DNA of 64,000 bases, from NCBI RefSeq assembly GCF_000255555.1, contig NZ_AGRW01000040.1:40624-104623 (forward strand), written 5' to 3'. The notes under the pieces were generated by a model. The model worked only from the letters and a program-made list of their open reading frames with translations, was not told the origin of the DNA and searched no databases. Of the stretch, positions 52,152 to 61,751 are shown one piece after another; position 1 is the first letter of the stretch, and each line of letters opens with the position of its first letter. The stretch is from Treponema saccharophilum DSM 2985 (GTDB lineage: Bacteria > Spirochaetota > Spirochaetia > Treponematales > Treponemataceae). Position numbers and translations under genes: made by a program.

Positions 52152-55100
52152 TTACAAGAAGAACGTCCGCATTTTTCCTTTTCCTTTCACCTCGACTTCC
52201 ACGCCGGCGCTGTAGGAGTATTCGTCCTTCGTCTGCGCCCATGTCGTTTCTGTGACGTGGATTCGCATCGGCTCGCCGGTGCTTTCCATGCGGCTTGCGA
52301 CGTTTACCGTGTCGCCCCAAATATCGTAGATGAACTTCGATTTCCCGATGACGCCCGCGACGAGGTTTCCCGTGTTGATTCCGAGACGGATTTTTATCTG
52401 GACGGGCGATTTCCTGTTGAATTCCTCCACATCGCTCAGAAGCCCGCGCGCGAACCGCATCATCCGAAGCGCGCCGTCGTTGTCCGCGCGCAATGTAAGA
52501 CCGCTCGCCGCCATGTACGCGTCGCCGATTGTCTTGATTTTCTCGATTCCCTCTTTTTTTGCGCGCTCGTCGAACATCGAAATCATCGAATTGAGCATCG
52601 TGACGACTTCCTTCGCGCTCATCCCGCCGCTCATCTTCGTGAACCCGACGATATCGGTGAAAAGAACCGTCACGTTCGGGAAATTCTGCGCAATTGTCTT
52701 TCCCGGATTCTCCGTCAGCTCCTTCGCGACGTCGGACGGCAGTATGTTCAGGAGGAGCTTCTCCGCCTTCTCGTTCGCGATTCTCAAATCGCGCGTGCGC
52801 TCCTCGACCTTCTTCTCAAGCTCAATCTGATACCGCCTCATCGCCCGTATTTTGAGGAATATCGCGAGGGCGACGATTCCCGCGCCAGTCGCGCCGATTG
52901 CCGCCCAGAACCACGCCAGCTGCCAGATGTACGGCTTTTTGATTATCGTGACGGGAATGTGCGGGCTGCTGACGAGCCCGTCCCCGTTTCTCGCGAGAAC
53001 GTGCAGCTTGTACGTCCCGGGCTTCAGGTTCGTGTACGAGACGAGCCGCTGCGGCGTCCAATCCGAATATTCCTTGTCGAAGCCGTCGAGCTTGAAGCTG
53101 AACGTCATGCTGTCGGAGGAGATGTAGCTCAGCCCCGTATATTTTATGGAAATGCGCCGTGCCGAAGGCGCCATGACGATTTCGGAGCCGAAATAATCCT
53201 CCACGCTGTTGTCGATGAAATACGTCTGGATTTCGACTTTTGGGGCATTTTCCCCGCTTCCCGCCTTCCGCGCATCGTAAATGGCGAATCCGTCCGTCAG
53301 CGTGAACCAAATCCGCCCGAACGCGTCCTTCGCGGAAATCGACACGGAAGTCACGCCGTTCGTTATAAGCCCGTCAGAATCGCCGTAGAAGCGCACCGAA
53401 AACTTCTTGCGCTTTCCCGAAGCGGCTTCCTCAAGCTCGGAGAACGGCACGGAAAATATTCCCTTGTTCGTCGTAAGCCACGCGACGCCGGTCTCGTCGA
53501 CAATCATCTGGAATATGCTGTCCGTCCCGAACCCGTTCCGCGAATTGAAATTGACGAACGAGTCCGTCTCCGCGATGTACTTCGAGATTCCCGTTCCCGT
53601 GCAAATCCAGATTGCGCCGGATTGCTCGGAAATCTTGAATATCACGTTTCCCGCAAGCCCGCTCTCGGTATTGAATATCCGCTCGATTTTTCCGTCGCGC
53701 AAGATGTGGATTCCGCCGCCGTTAGTTCCGACCCAGACGCGCCCGCTGTCATCCTCAAAAAGCCACATGACGTAATGGTTCATGAACCCGTCCGCGCGCG
53801 TCATCGTCGACACGGAGCCGTCGGCGCCGATTATCGTCAGCCCGACCGGGGTTCCGACGTAATAATCGCCTTTTTTCGTCTTGAGCGCGACCCTCACCTT
53901 CTCGCTCGCAATTCCGTCTTCGAGCGTCCATTTCTTGATTTCGCCCGAAGGAAGCACGGTTATGAACGGGATGTGCGAGAACGAGGAAACAAGAAGCTCC
54001 CCGTCAAACGTCAGCGCGATATGCCGAATCCTGATGCCCGAAAGCATTTTCGTAAGCTCGTTCGCGATAAATTCCCCGTCCCTCATGCAGAAAAGCCCTG
54101 AATCCGTCCCGAGCCACGTGATTCCCCTCTCCTCGTCATGGCATACCGAATTCACGCTCGACTTCATCGGAATCGTGCGGATTTTTCCCTTGCTGAGCTT
54201 CTGCAGGCCGCCCCTGTTGAGCCCAATCCAGATATTTCCCTCGTGGTCGATTATCATGCGCGTGACGCCGCCGTCGGGAAGCCCGTTGCGCGCATCGTAA
54301 AGGGTCAGCTTCCCGTCGTGGATGACGGAGACCCCCTCGTCCGAGCCTGCCCAGATGTTCCCGTCCGCATCCTTGATTATCGAGCCGACGACGAAGCTGC
54401 TCTTCCCGCCGTGCCCGATATCGAACACGGTCTCCTTCCCGTTCTCGGCGCGAACGATATAGCACGGCGACAGCCCGAACCAAACCGTCCCGCTTTCCTC
54501 CATCATGACGTCCGTCACGGCCGGGTGGCTGAACGACGAAAGCCCCCCGAACCGCGCGATTTTTGCGCCGTCATACACGAAACAGTCGTCCTTGACGCCC
54601 GTCATTATCCAGACGCGCCCCGTCATGTCGCAGTAAAGCCTGAGGACGAGGATGTTCCGAAGCGCAAGCTCGTCGAGCCCGCCCGGAATCACAATACCGC
54701 CGTCCTTGCTGATATAGCACAAGCCGGATGCCGTGCCGACCCAGATGTTTCCAAATTTGTCCTCGCAGAGGGAATTCACCTTGTCGTTCGGGATTCCGTC
54801 ATCCGAGGTGAATTTCGTGACGGTGCCGTCCGCGGAAATCCGGGAGACGCCCTCGTCGTTGTGCCCGACCCAAATGTTCCCGCGCGAGTCCTGCATCAGC
54901 GAGCGTGCCGAGGCGAAGTCGAATTTGTCGCCCGCCGTCCTGTTGTACGTCGTGAAATCGACGCCGTCGAAACGGACGAGGCCGTCATACGTTCCAATCC
55001 ATATGTAGCCTTTCACGTCCTGGATTATGTTCGTTATCGTCATGCCGGGAAGCCCGTCCGACGTCGTGTAGTTCTTCACCACGAAATTCTGCAGGAACGA

Positions 55101-55199
55101 ATTGTCGGCGGCCATCAGCTCGCATTCCTGCGCAGAAATCCTGAGAAGCAGCGCCGAAAGGAGGGCGAGCGCCGAGACGATTTTTTTTATCGAACGCAT
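52152..55199 (-). CDS. Beta-propeller sensor fused to a class III adenylate cyclase
   Basis: 1015 residues. Signal peptide, then ~700 residues of two-component-regulator propeller repeats (DVKGYIWIGTYDGLVRFDG, DSRGNIWVGHNDEGVSRISA, and others) and a Y_Y_Y domain (~670-750: FKLDGFDKEYSDWTPQRLVS, YTNLKPGTYKLHVLARNGDG), one TM (~765-790), a coiled coil, and a cyclase domain (~835-1010). Metal Asp residues are ~849 in LFTDIVGFT and ~892 in IKTIGDAYMA; Lys in the latter and Asp in FIYDIWGDTVNVASRM specify ATP, so cyclic AMP is the likely product. The propeller faces the periplasm. Confidence 0.92.
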   Translation of the reverse strand: MRSIKKIVSALALLSALLLRISAQECELMAADNSFLQNFVVKNYTTSDGLPGMTITNIIQDVKGYIWIGTYDGLVRFDGVDFTTYNRTAGDKFDFASARSLMQDSRGNIWVGHNDEGVSRISADGTVTKFTSDDGIPNDKVNSLCEDKFGNIWVGTASGLCYISKDGGIVIPGGLDELALRNILVLRLYCDMTGRVWIMTGVKDDCFVYDGAKIARFGGLSSFSHPAVTDVMMEESGTVWFGLSPCYIVRAENGKETVFDIGHGGKSSFVVGSIIKDADGNIWAGSDEGVSVIHDGKLTLYDARNGLPDGGVTRMIIDHEGNIWIGLNRGGLQKLSKGKIRTIPMKSSVNSVCHDEERGITWLGTDSGLFCMRDGEFIANELTKMLSGIRIRHIALTFDGELLVSSFSHIPFITVLPSGEIKKWTLEDGIASEKVRVALKTKKGDYYVGTPVGLTIIGADGSVSTMTRADGFMNHYVMWLFEDDSGRVWVGTNGGGIHILRDGKIERIFNTESGLAGNVIFKISEQSGAIWICTGTGISKYIAETDSFVNFNSRNGFGTDSIFQMIVDETGVAWLTTNKGIFSVPFSELEEAASGKRKKFSVRFYGDSDGLITNGVTSVSISAKDAFGRIWFTLTDGFAIYDARKAGSGENAPKVEIQTYFIDNSVEDYFGSEIVMAPSARRISIKYTGLSYISSDSMTFSFKLDGFDKEYSDWTPQRLVSYTNLKPGTYKLHVLARNGDGLVSSPHIPVTIIKKPYIWQLAWFWAAIGATGAGIVALAIFLKIRAMRRYQIELEKKVEERTRDLRIANEKAEKLLLNILPSDVAKELTENPGKTIAQNFPNVTVLFTDIVGFTKMSGGMSAKEVVTMLNSMISMFDERAKKEGIEKIKTIGDAYMAASGLTLRADNDGALRMMRFARGLLSDVEEFNRKSPVQIKIRLGINTGNLVAGVIGKSKFIYDIWGDTVNVASRMESTGEPMRIHVTETTWAQTKDEYSYSAGVEVEVKGKGKMRTFFL

Positions 55200-55368
55200 T
55201 TCATTTTCCTTATGCGCCGTCCCGCACGCTCAGGCGGTTTTGGCGCATTTCCGAATCGAATAATAAAATACGCGTATTATATCACCGTTTTTGTGGCGGC
55301 GGAAGTTTTCAATTTAGTTAAAGGAAAGACCGCCCCAAAACCGGGAACACGTTAAGAAGCGGCCTTTC

Positions 55369-55602
55369 CTATCCGACGATTCCGTCCAAATTGTCCGCGC
55401 GGATTCCGCCTTTGTGCGCCGCATGACAATCGATTTGGTACGCGGCCGAATTCCAGAAAAACCTTGAGAATATATGATTGCAGTTCCAGTCGTTCGCGTA
55501 ACGGATGCATTCGGACTCGGAAAGATTCTTGTCCGGCTTCACGGCCGTCGAAAAGCAGGTCGCGAGCGCCTTTTTGCAGCCGAACGCGCTCGCGACCGAG
55601 AT
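55369..55602 (-). pseudogene. Gene remnant of unknown family
   Basis: A frame without a start codon, bounded by TGA and TAG, reads GCKKALATCFSTAVKPDKNL then YANDWNCNHIFSRFFWNSAA, YQIDCHAAHKGGIRADNLDG. It is protein-like in composition (Trp, Cys, His) and looks like the C terminus of a lost gene. I do not recognise it. The remainder of 55200-55610 has no gene. Confidence 0.4.
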
Positions 55603-55610
55603 TCAAAAAA

Positions 55611-56525
55611 TCAGCACGCCTCGGGAATGTCGGACGTGACGGAGGAGATTGACGGGCACGAAATTTCTGCGGGCGACAAACCGACGACGCCCTTTTCGAG
55701 GATAAGCCCGCCGATTTCGTCGGCGCGGATGCTTCCGGAAAGCGGATTCTTCACGCTGTCAATCCGCCCGGAAACATCGGCGACGACTGAACTCCGCTCG
55801 AAGGAAAGGTCGCATCCTTCCATCGTGCAGTTCTCTAGGACGAGGTTCTTGCAGTAGCAGAACGGCTGCGTCCCGATGATGCGGCAGTTCACGAGGCGGA
55901 GATTCTCCGAATACCAGCCGAGGTATTCCCCGCGCACAACGCTGTCGCGCACCGTGACGTTTTTCGAATGCCAGAACGCGTCCTTCGTGTCGAGGTCGGA
56001 CGAGGAAATCTCGATGTCGCGGCAGTATTGGAACGAGTATTTTCCCTTCATGCGCAGGTTGCTCATGCGCGCGCGCTCAATCTCGAAGAACGGATATTCG
56101 GAGCCGAGAATCTCGACGTTATCGACAACGACATCGCGGCATTTCCACGCGAATTCGGGCGAATCGACCGTGCATTTCTTGATTGAGATTCCGTCGCATT
56201 CCCTCAGCGCCTTGATTCCGCCGAGCCGGCATCCCTCGATTTCCACGTCCTTGTCATACCAGAGGGCGGCACGGCATTTTTCCGTCAGAATGCAGTCCGC
56301 TATTTTCGAGCCTGAAAGATGCCAGAACGGATAGCGGAGGTTCATGAAACACCCGCTCACATTGACGAGCGATGCCTCCTTGAGCGCGGATTCCCCGTCG
56401 GCGGGACCGTCAAACCGGCAGTCGACGACATCGGCATTCGATATTCCATACAGCGCGCGCTCCTCGTCAAGAGATAGCCCCTTAAAAACAGTCCGTCCCG
56501 ATTCCTGATTCTTCATTTCTTCCAT
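55611..56525 (-). CDS. DUF3737 family beta-helix protein
   Basis: 304 residues, cytoplasmic by lack of a signal. The sequence is a right-handed beta-helix-like ladder of short repeats (FKGLSLDEERALYGISNADV, DCRFDGPADGESALK, LRYPFWHLSGSKIADC, ALWYDKDVEIEGCRLGGIKA, FEIERARMSNL, YCRDIEISSSDL), which is the DUF3737 pattern. Function unknown. GGGAG lies 12 bases before the ATG. It stands alone. Confidence 0.85.
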   Translation of the reverse strand: MEEMKNQESGRTVFKGLSLDEERALYGISNADVVDCRFDGPADGESALKEASLVNVSGCFMNLRYPFWHLSGSKIADCILTEKCRAALWYDKDVEIEGCRLGGIKALRECDGISIKKCTVDSPEFAWKCRDVVVDNVEILGSEYPFFEIERARMSNLRMKGKYSFQYCRDIEISSSDLDTKDAFWHSKNVTVRDSVVRGEYLGWYSENLRLVNCRIIGTQPFCYCKNLVLENCTMEGCDLSFERSSVVADVSGRIDSVKNPLSGSIRADEIGGLILEKGVVGLSPAEISCPSISSVTSDIPEAC

Positions 56526-56620
56526 CGCAAATCGTTCTCCCTAAAATTATATTGTATCAAATATAATAAAAAACAGCCGAACCGTCCACTTCATCCGGCA
56601 CTTTTCAAAGAGACGCGCGC

Positions 56621-56667
56621 AAAAAAAAATGCGCCCCCAATTCTGCCAATGACGGCAGGGGGAGCGC
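56621..56667 (-). terminator. Terminator of the downstream-facing MCP gene
   Basis: On the - strand GCGC, CCCC, CTGCCG pair with CTGCCA-type arms back to GGGGGCGC, followed by ATTTTTTTTT. It closes the MCP transcript 122 bases after its stop. Confidence 0.7.
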
Positions 56668-56788
56668 CTCGGCTCTGTCGGCAAAAACGGTTGACTTACA
56701 TTTTGCCATGCTGAACTCGATTCGGAACAACACCAGAAATCATGCACCAGCCGGAAAGCCGGGCAAAGCGATTTCTTATTGAAGCCCG

Positions 56789-58843
56789 TCAGACAGTAAA
56801 CTGGTCTATCTGGCCACCGATTTCGGAAATCGAGTCGCGCAGCTTCGTCGAAATCTCGCTGAGCGCCGTTCCCGTCTCGTTTATCTTGCGCGCGCCAATC
56901 GACATCTCGTCCATGCTCGTGAGCATCGCGTCTGTCGCCTGCTTGAGGTTCTTCACCTCATCGAGAATCGCGCGGTTTCCTTCCGACATCTCCCGCGATG
57001 CCGTCCGAACCTCGCTTGTGCTGTCGTTCATCGTGCGAAGAACCCCGATTATCTGCTTCGAGCCGACGCTCTGCTCAGCCATCGCCGCCTTAATCTGGCG
57101 CACGAGCTGGTCGGTCTCCTCGATTTTTTCGGAAACGGAATTGAACACCCTGCTCGAATCGGCGCTCGCACCGACGACCTCGACAATCGATTCCTTTATC
57201 GCCTTGAGCTGCGTTCCGATTGTCTTCGACTGGACGCGCGACGTCTCGGAAAGCGACCTGATTTCGTCCGCGACGACGCTGAACCCGAGCCCTGCATTCC
57301 CCGCGTGGGCAGCCTCGATTGCGGCGTTCATCGCCAGAAGGTTCGTCTGGTAGGCGATGTTCTCTATCGTCTTGTTCGCTTCCTGAAGCATTATCGACTG
57401 CGTCTCGATTTTGCTGATTCTGTCGTTTACAGCGACCTGCTTCTCCGCGCCGAGCTTCGCGTCATCGTGGAGAATGCTGAAAGAATCCGCCATTTTTTCC
57501 ACGGACTGCGTCACGGCTGATATGTTTCCAATCATCTCCTCGACGGAGCTTGACGCCTGAGAGACGCCCTCCGACTGGCGGGAAATCATCTTCTCCAGGG
57601 ACTCGATGTTCGACGCAATCTGGTTGACCGCGCTGACCGTCTCGGACACGCTTCCGCTCTGCATCGAAATCTGCCGGTGGACGCTCTGGATGTTCGCGAT
57701 AATCTCGGCAATCGAGCTTGCCGTCTCCTGCGTGCTCGTGTCGAGGTCGTCGCCCGCGCGGCTGAGCGAATTCCGGGAAGTCTTGACCTGCGAGATTATC
57801 GCCTGGAGCTTGCCGACGAAAATATTGAAACCATTGACGACGGAGCCAATCTCGTCCTTCGTCTTGACGTCGATTCTCTTCGTGAGGTCGGCGTTTCCCG
57901 TCGCGATTTCGTGAATCGAGCCGTCAACGTTCTTGAGCGGGCGGAGGCTTCTCGAAAGGAGGATGACGCACGCCACGGTCGCCGAAAACACGGTGAGCGC
58001 AAGGATTATGGGAATGAGCTTCGAGAGGAGCGTCAGCCCGCCGAAATAGTCCTCATACGGTGCGGCGCAGAACACCGCCCAGTCGCAGTTCTCGCCGACG
58101 GGACGGAACGCGCACGTCATGCGCTGCCCCGTGGACGAATCCTTGTACGAGGCGGAGCCTTTCCTTCCCGCGCGCAAATCGAGCATTATGTCGCTCGGGA
58201 TGCTGACGGAACCGCCCTCCCCCTCGAATCTTCCGATTATCGCGCCCGTCTTCATGTTGACGACAACAGGATGCGAATTCTTTCCCACCTGCATGACGGA
58301 CACAATCTGCGAGAGCGTGTCTCCGAACGTTATCGCGGCGATGACTCCCTGCGGGACGTGGTGCGCGTTGTAGACGGGCACGGCGTAATACATGAGCGTC
58401 TGCCCCGCCGCCTTGTCGAACACCGGGTCGAGGACGACGCGCGAGCCGCCCATCGCCTCCTGAAAGAATTTCTCGCCCGCGGAATTCTGGAGCGTATGTC
58501 CGAGCGAATACGTAAGTCCTTCCTTCGAGATGAAGCTCACGTTCTTGAATTTCGTCAAGTTGCGCCGCGCAATGGCGCCGACAGCATCGTTCTTTTCCTC
58601 AAGCGAGACGTCCGGATTCTTCATGAACGGCTGGGTGGCGAGCGACTCCATCATAGAAAACTGCTTCTCGTTCACCGCGTAAATTTCCGATGCGATTTTC
58701 GAGGCGACGTTTGAAAGATTCTCATTCACGGATTTCGTGACGACGTTCAGCGATACTATTTGCGAAACCATACCGATAAGGACGTTCGACAAGACAACGA
58801 CAGATATTATTACTACAAGCAACTTTGATTTCAAACTGCGCAT
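56789..58843 (-). CDS. Methyl-accepting chemotaxis protein with dCache sensor
   Basis: 684 residues. TM1 ~8-30. Periplasmic dCache_1 domain ~35-275 (ATQPFMKNPDVSLEEKNDAV, FISKEGLTYSLGHTLQNSAG, DPVFDKAAGQTLMYYAVPVY, VVNMKTGAIIGRF). TM2 ~280-305, HAMP (LKNVDGSIHEIATGNADLTK), signalling domain with [20 protein letters not shown] and FSVVADEIRSLSETSR. Ends IDQFTV. The ribosome-binding site is weak. The leader is very AT-rich. Confidence 0.93.
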   Translation of the reverse strand: MRSLKSKLLVVIISVVVLSNVLIGMVSQIVSLNVVTKSVNENLSNVASKIASEIYAVNEKQFSMMESLATQPFMKNPDVSLEEKNDAVGAIARRNLTKFKNVSFISKEGLTYSLGHTLQNSAGEKFFQEAMGGSRVVLDPVFDKAAGQTLMYYAVPVYNAHHVPQGVIAAITFGDTLSQIVSVMQVGKNSHPVVVNMKTGAIIGRFEGEGGSVSIPSDIMLDLRAGRKGSASYKDSSTGQRMTCAFRPVGENCDWAVFCAAPYEDYFGGLTLLSKLIPIILALTVFSATVACVILLSRSLRPLKNVDGSIHEIATGNADLTKRIDVKTKDEIGSVVNGFNIFVGKLQAIISQVKTSRNSLSRAGDDLDTSTQETASSIAEIIANIQSVHRQISMQSGSVSETVSAVNQIASNIESLEKMISRQSEGVSQASSSVEEMIGNISAVTQSVEKMADSFSILHDDAKLGAEKQVAVNDRISKIETQSIMLQEANKTIENIAYQTNLLAMNAAIEAAHAGNAGLGFSVVADEIRSLSETSRVQSKTIGTQLKAIKESIVEVVGASADSSRVFNSVSEKIEETDQLVRQIKAAMAEQSVGSKQIIGVLRTMNDSTSEVRTASREMSEGNRAILDEVKNLKQATDAMLTSMDEMSIGARKINETGTALSEISTKLRDSISEIGGQIDQFTV

Positions 58844-59149
58844 AATATCATTCTAAGTCATGTTTATTTATTTTAATATAAAAAAAAACGGTTTTTTATA
58901 AAATTAATCACGGTTATGACAGAATAATAATATTTCAAATAGTTTTTTGATATATTTTTATCCTCCAAGTCTATTTTAAGAAGAAAAATCCCCCGGAAAA
59001 CTTCATTTTTTTGACAAAAAAACGATTTTTATGACGGAATATTCCCAAAACGCACTGCCCTCTTCTTGCGGAGGTCGCCATTATGGATTTATGATGCAAT
59101 GGTTTTGGCTCATTCCATACAATTCTATTTTTATTTGGAGAACATCCGC
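58844..59149. other. AT-rich divergent promoter region
   Basis: 306 bases between the MCP and a binding-protein gene, transcribed away from each other. Long A and T runs and TATAAT-like words occur on both strands, but no single promoter stands out. No gene or strong hairpin seen. Confidence 0.5.
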
Positions 59150-60667
59150 ATGAAGCATTTTTTTGTCACGGTCATTGCCGCAGTCTGCCTTCTTTCGATA
59201 TCGGGATGCAGGGAGACGCAAAAGAATTCGTCAAAAGGTAAAATAACGTTCATGCTCGTCGACACGGAGGGAAACCCGCTTGCCGGGCCACACTCCGACC
59301 GCGTCATCTCGACGATGGAGCGCTGGACGGGCGAATCGGTGCAGTTCCAGTTCATACCGATGGACCAGTACAACGACAAGGTGAAATCGCTGCTCGGCTC
59401 ATCATCCGGGCTTCCGATGATAATGCACATCAACAAAATGGATCAGACCATCGTCGCCGCCGCGAACAAGGGGCTTTTCTGGGACCTCAACGAATTCATC
59501 TGGGATTCCGAGAAATTCCCGAACCTGTCGAAGGCGAACAAGAACGTCTGCAAAAGCCTTGAGGTCAACGGAAAGCTCGTGGGGCTCTACAAGGCGCGCG
59601 ACATCGGCAGGAACGGGTTCGCGTACAGGACGGACTGGGCGGAGAAGCTCGGGCTGGGCGAGCCGCGCACGCCGGAGGACGTCTACAACATGATGAAGGC
59701 GTTCAAGGAAGGCGACCCAGACGGAAACGGAATCGACGACACGTTCGCCCTTGCGATGTGCAACTACACGGGACCGTTCGACATCATGCAGACATGGTTC
59801 GGCTGCGGGAACGGCTGGGTCGAGCAGAACGGGAACATCATCCCCATCCACCAGACAGCCGAGTACAAGGACGCGCTCGACTGGTTCCGCAGAATCTACG
59901 ACGAGGGTTTTATCCCCCGCGACTGGCGCAGCCGCGAGAGCAAGAAATGGCAGGACCAGGTGAAGAAAGGCGAGGCGGGAATGTTCATCGACGTAATGGA
60001 CGGAAGCCGCCGCATCTGGGATTCGTTCATCAACTCGAAGACGCCTTCCGTGGTCGACCCGTCAAAAACAGCGCAGATGACGCTCGTCGGGCCGATAAAC
60101 GGACGCACGCTCGCGACAAGCGGATACAACGGATTCCTCGCGATAACTAAGGCGGCGGCAACGCGCGAGCAGGTCGAGTCGTGCCTCCGCTACCTCGACA
60201 AAATGTGCGACGACGAGATGATTGTCCTCGCGGGATACGGAATGAAAGACGTGAACTACACGCTCAACGAGCGGGGATACATCGTCCCCAACGGCGACAA
60301 GGCGTCGTCGAAGGATTATTCCGCGCTCAACCAGACGCAGTGCTTCATACCGCACATGCTTTCCGACGCGAAACCGTCGATACAGCAGAACGACAGGAAA
60401 ATCAAGGAGCTTTCCGTCCTGAAGGAGAACGAGCGGCACGCCGTGTTCAACCCCGCGCTGTCGTTCCTCGTGAATTCGCCAACATACGCAAAATCGGGCG
60501 CGTCGCTCGACAAGCTGATTGACGAGGCGCGGACGAAATATATCTGCGGAGAAATCAACGAGCAGGGGCTTCAGGACGCGTTCGACCAGTGGAACAAGCA
60601 GGGCGGAACGGCAATCCTCGCCGAGATAAATGCCCAGTACAGGATGCTCGACGAGGCGCAGAAATAA
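59150..60667 (+). CDS. LplA/YtcQ-type extracellular solute-binding lipoprotein
   Basis: 505 residues. Lipobox LSISGC (Cys at ~20). Resembles the large lipoprotein binding proteins of oligosaccharide importers: GDPDGNGIDDTFALAM (a calcium-loop-like DxDGNGxDD), WAEKLGLGEPRTPEDVYNMM, KGEAGMFIDVMDGSRRIW and NGFLAITKAA. Those usually work with LplB/YtcP permeases, but none is adjacent. GGAG is 9 bases before ATG 59150; an upstream in-frame start lacks a signal peptide context. A strong terminator follows. Confidence 0.85.
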   Translation: MKHFFVTVIAAVCLLSISGCRETQKNSSKGKITFMLVDTEGNPLAGPHSDRVISTMERWTGESVQFQFIPMDQYNDKVKSLLGSSSGLPMIMHINKMDQTIVAAANKGLFWDLNEFIWDSEKFPNLSKANKNVCKSLEVNGKLVGLYKARDIGRNGFAYRTDWAEKLGLGEPRTPEDVYNMMKAFKEGDPDGNGIDDTFALAMCNYTGPFDIMQTWFGCGNGWVEQNGNIIPIHQTAEYKDALDWFRRIYDEGFIPRDWRSRESKKWQDQVKKGEAGMFIDVMDGSRRIWDSFINSKTPSVVDPSKTAQMTLVGPINGRTLATSGYNGFLAITKAAATREQVESCLRYLDKMCDDEMIVLAGYGMKDVNYTLNERGYIVPNGDKASSKDYSALNQTQCFIPHMLSDAKPSIQQNDRKIKELSVLKENERHAVFNPALSFLVNSPTYAKSGASLDKLIDEARTKYICGEINEQGLQDAFDQWNKQGGTAILAEINAQYRMLDEAQK

Positions 60668-60683
60668 GACGTATTCAGGAAAC

Positions 60684-60730
60684 AAAAACAGCCCGCCAAA
60701 TGGGAAATCCCCAAACGGCGGGCTGTTTTT
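60684..60730. terminator. Bidirectional terminator
   Basis: AAAAACAGCCCGCC pairs perfectly with GGCGGGCTGTTTTT (14 bp), with an inner GGG/CCC hairpin; it serves two convergent genes. Confidence 0.88.
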
Positions 60731-60741
60731 GCTTCTGCGCG

Positions 60742-61656
60742 CTACTCTACGAGCGTGTATGTGTCTTCCCCTGTCTCCTGCGTGAGGGTATATTCCGTGT
60801 TCTTAGCCACTATGCTTATCGAATCCGGAATCGCGGTGAATGTGATTTTTACCGTGCAGCCTTCCGTTCCGGTGCCGGAAGCAGCATAAGTCCCGGATAC
60901 CGTGCCCACACTGGTGAACGTGCGGCTATCGGTCTCCTCGTCCTCGCCGACTGAGTAGACGGTTCCGCTGAACGTTTCGCCTTCGAACGTAGGATAGACG
61001 GAATACTTTTCTTCCCCGCCCTCTTCGGAATTTTTGGAAACTGAAATTTTACCGCCTAAAAGCCAAATCGCAAGACCGCTCTCGGAATCATAACGACCGA
61101 ATTCCACGCTTATCGGGAACGTCCCGTCGAAGTATTCCGTAAGCTTGAGCGCCTTGTCCGCAATCTCGTACTTGTACACGGTCTTTGTCGCAAAATCTGC
61201 TGCAAACCCGGCTTTTTCCGCAGCAAAATTGTCGCCCGTATATCCATATTCTTTCAGCAGAGCTTCTGCCTCGCTGACGCTTGAATAGCTGTATTCTTTT
61301 CCGTCCTGCGCAGTTCCGGAAAACTTTGAGGGCGCAAGATAGACGAGCGATTTGTCCGCGTCGTACGTGTATTTGTACGTCGTCTCGCTATTGCCGGAAT
61401 CCTCGCCATCATTCCATGCATCTGTCTTCGTCACAGTCCCGCTTTCGAACGCGTACGTAGTTGAAGCAGAATAGCCTTCCCCAGAAGATTCCTTTTTCCA
61501 CGATTTTCCGGTGAACGGGTTTTCTCCCTTGCTCGCGGGAAGCTCGACTTTCGTTTCGGGCGTTCCGTCATCTTCGTCGTCTTCGGAACAAGCCGCGAAG
61601 GAAAGCGCGATGCAGACCGCCCCCGCCGCCAGGATTGATTTTGCCAACTTTTTCAT
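60742..61656 (-). CDS. Lipoprotein of unknown function
   Basis: 304 residues. Lipobox SFAAC then an acidic stretch SEDDEDDG, typical of surface lipoproteins. The mature part is a beta-rich series of ~50-residue segments (SWKKESSGEGYSASTTYAFE, TTYKYTYDADKSLVYLAPSK, FPISVEFGRYDSESGLAIWL), rich in Thr, Ser, Tyr and Gly, recalling lipocalin- or DUF-type lipoproteins of Treponema. I cannot assign a function. AGGAGG precedes the ATG. Confidence 0.8.
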   Translation of the reverse strand: MKKLAKSILAAGAVCIALSFAACSEDDEDDGTPETKVELPASKGENPFTGKSWKKESSGEGYSASTTYAFESGTVTKTDAWNDGEDSGNSETTYKYTYDADKSLVYLAPSKFSGTAQDGKEYSYSSVSEAEALLKEYGYTGDNFAAEKAGFAADFATKTVYKYEIADKALKLTEYFDGTFPISVEFGRYDSESGLAIWLLGGKISVSKNSEEGGEEKYSVYPTFEGETFSGTVYSVGEDEETDSRTFTSVGTVSGTYAASGTGTEGCTVKITFTAIPDSISIVAKNTEYTLTQETGEDTYTLVE

Positions 61657-61751
61657 AGTGACTCCTCCTTATAAAGAATGGAACCATTATATAAAAAAAA
61701 AGTAGACACGCAACAAAAACTGTTTCCGGCGGCAAATCGACGGGGCGGCTA

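Noticed and set aside
51846..54101. A single 751-codon protein
   Set aside because: Only the first ~59 codons show homology (ArsC-like); the rest is antisense to the well-supported propeller-cyclase gene.
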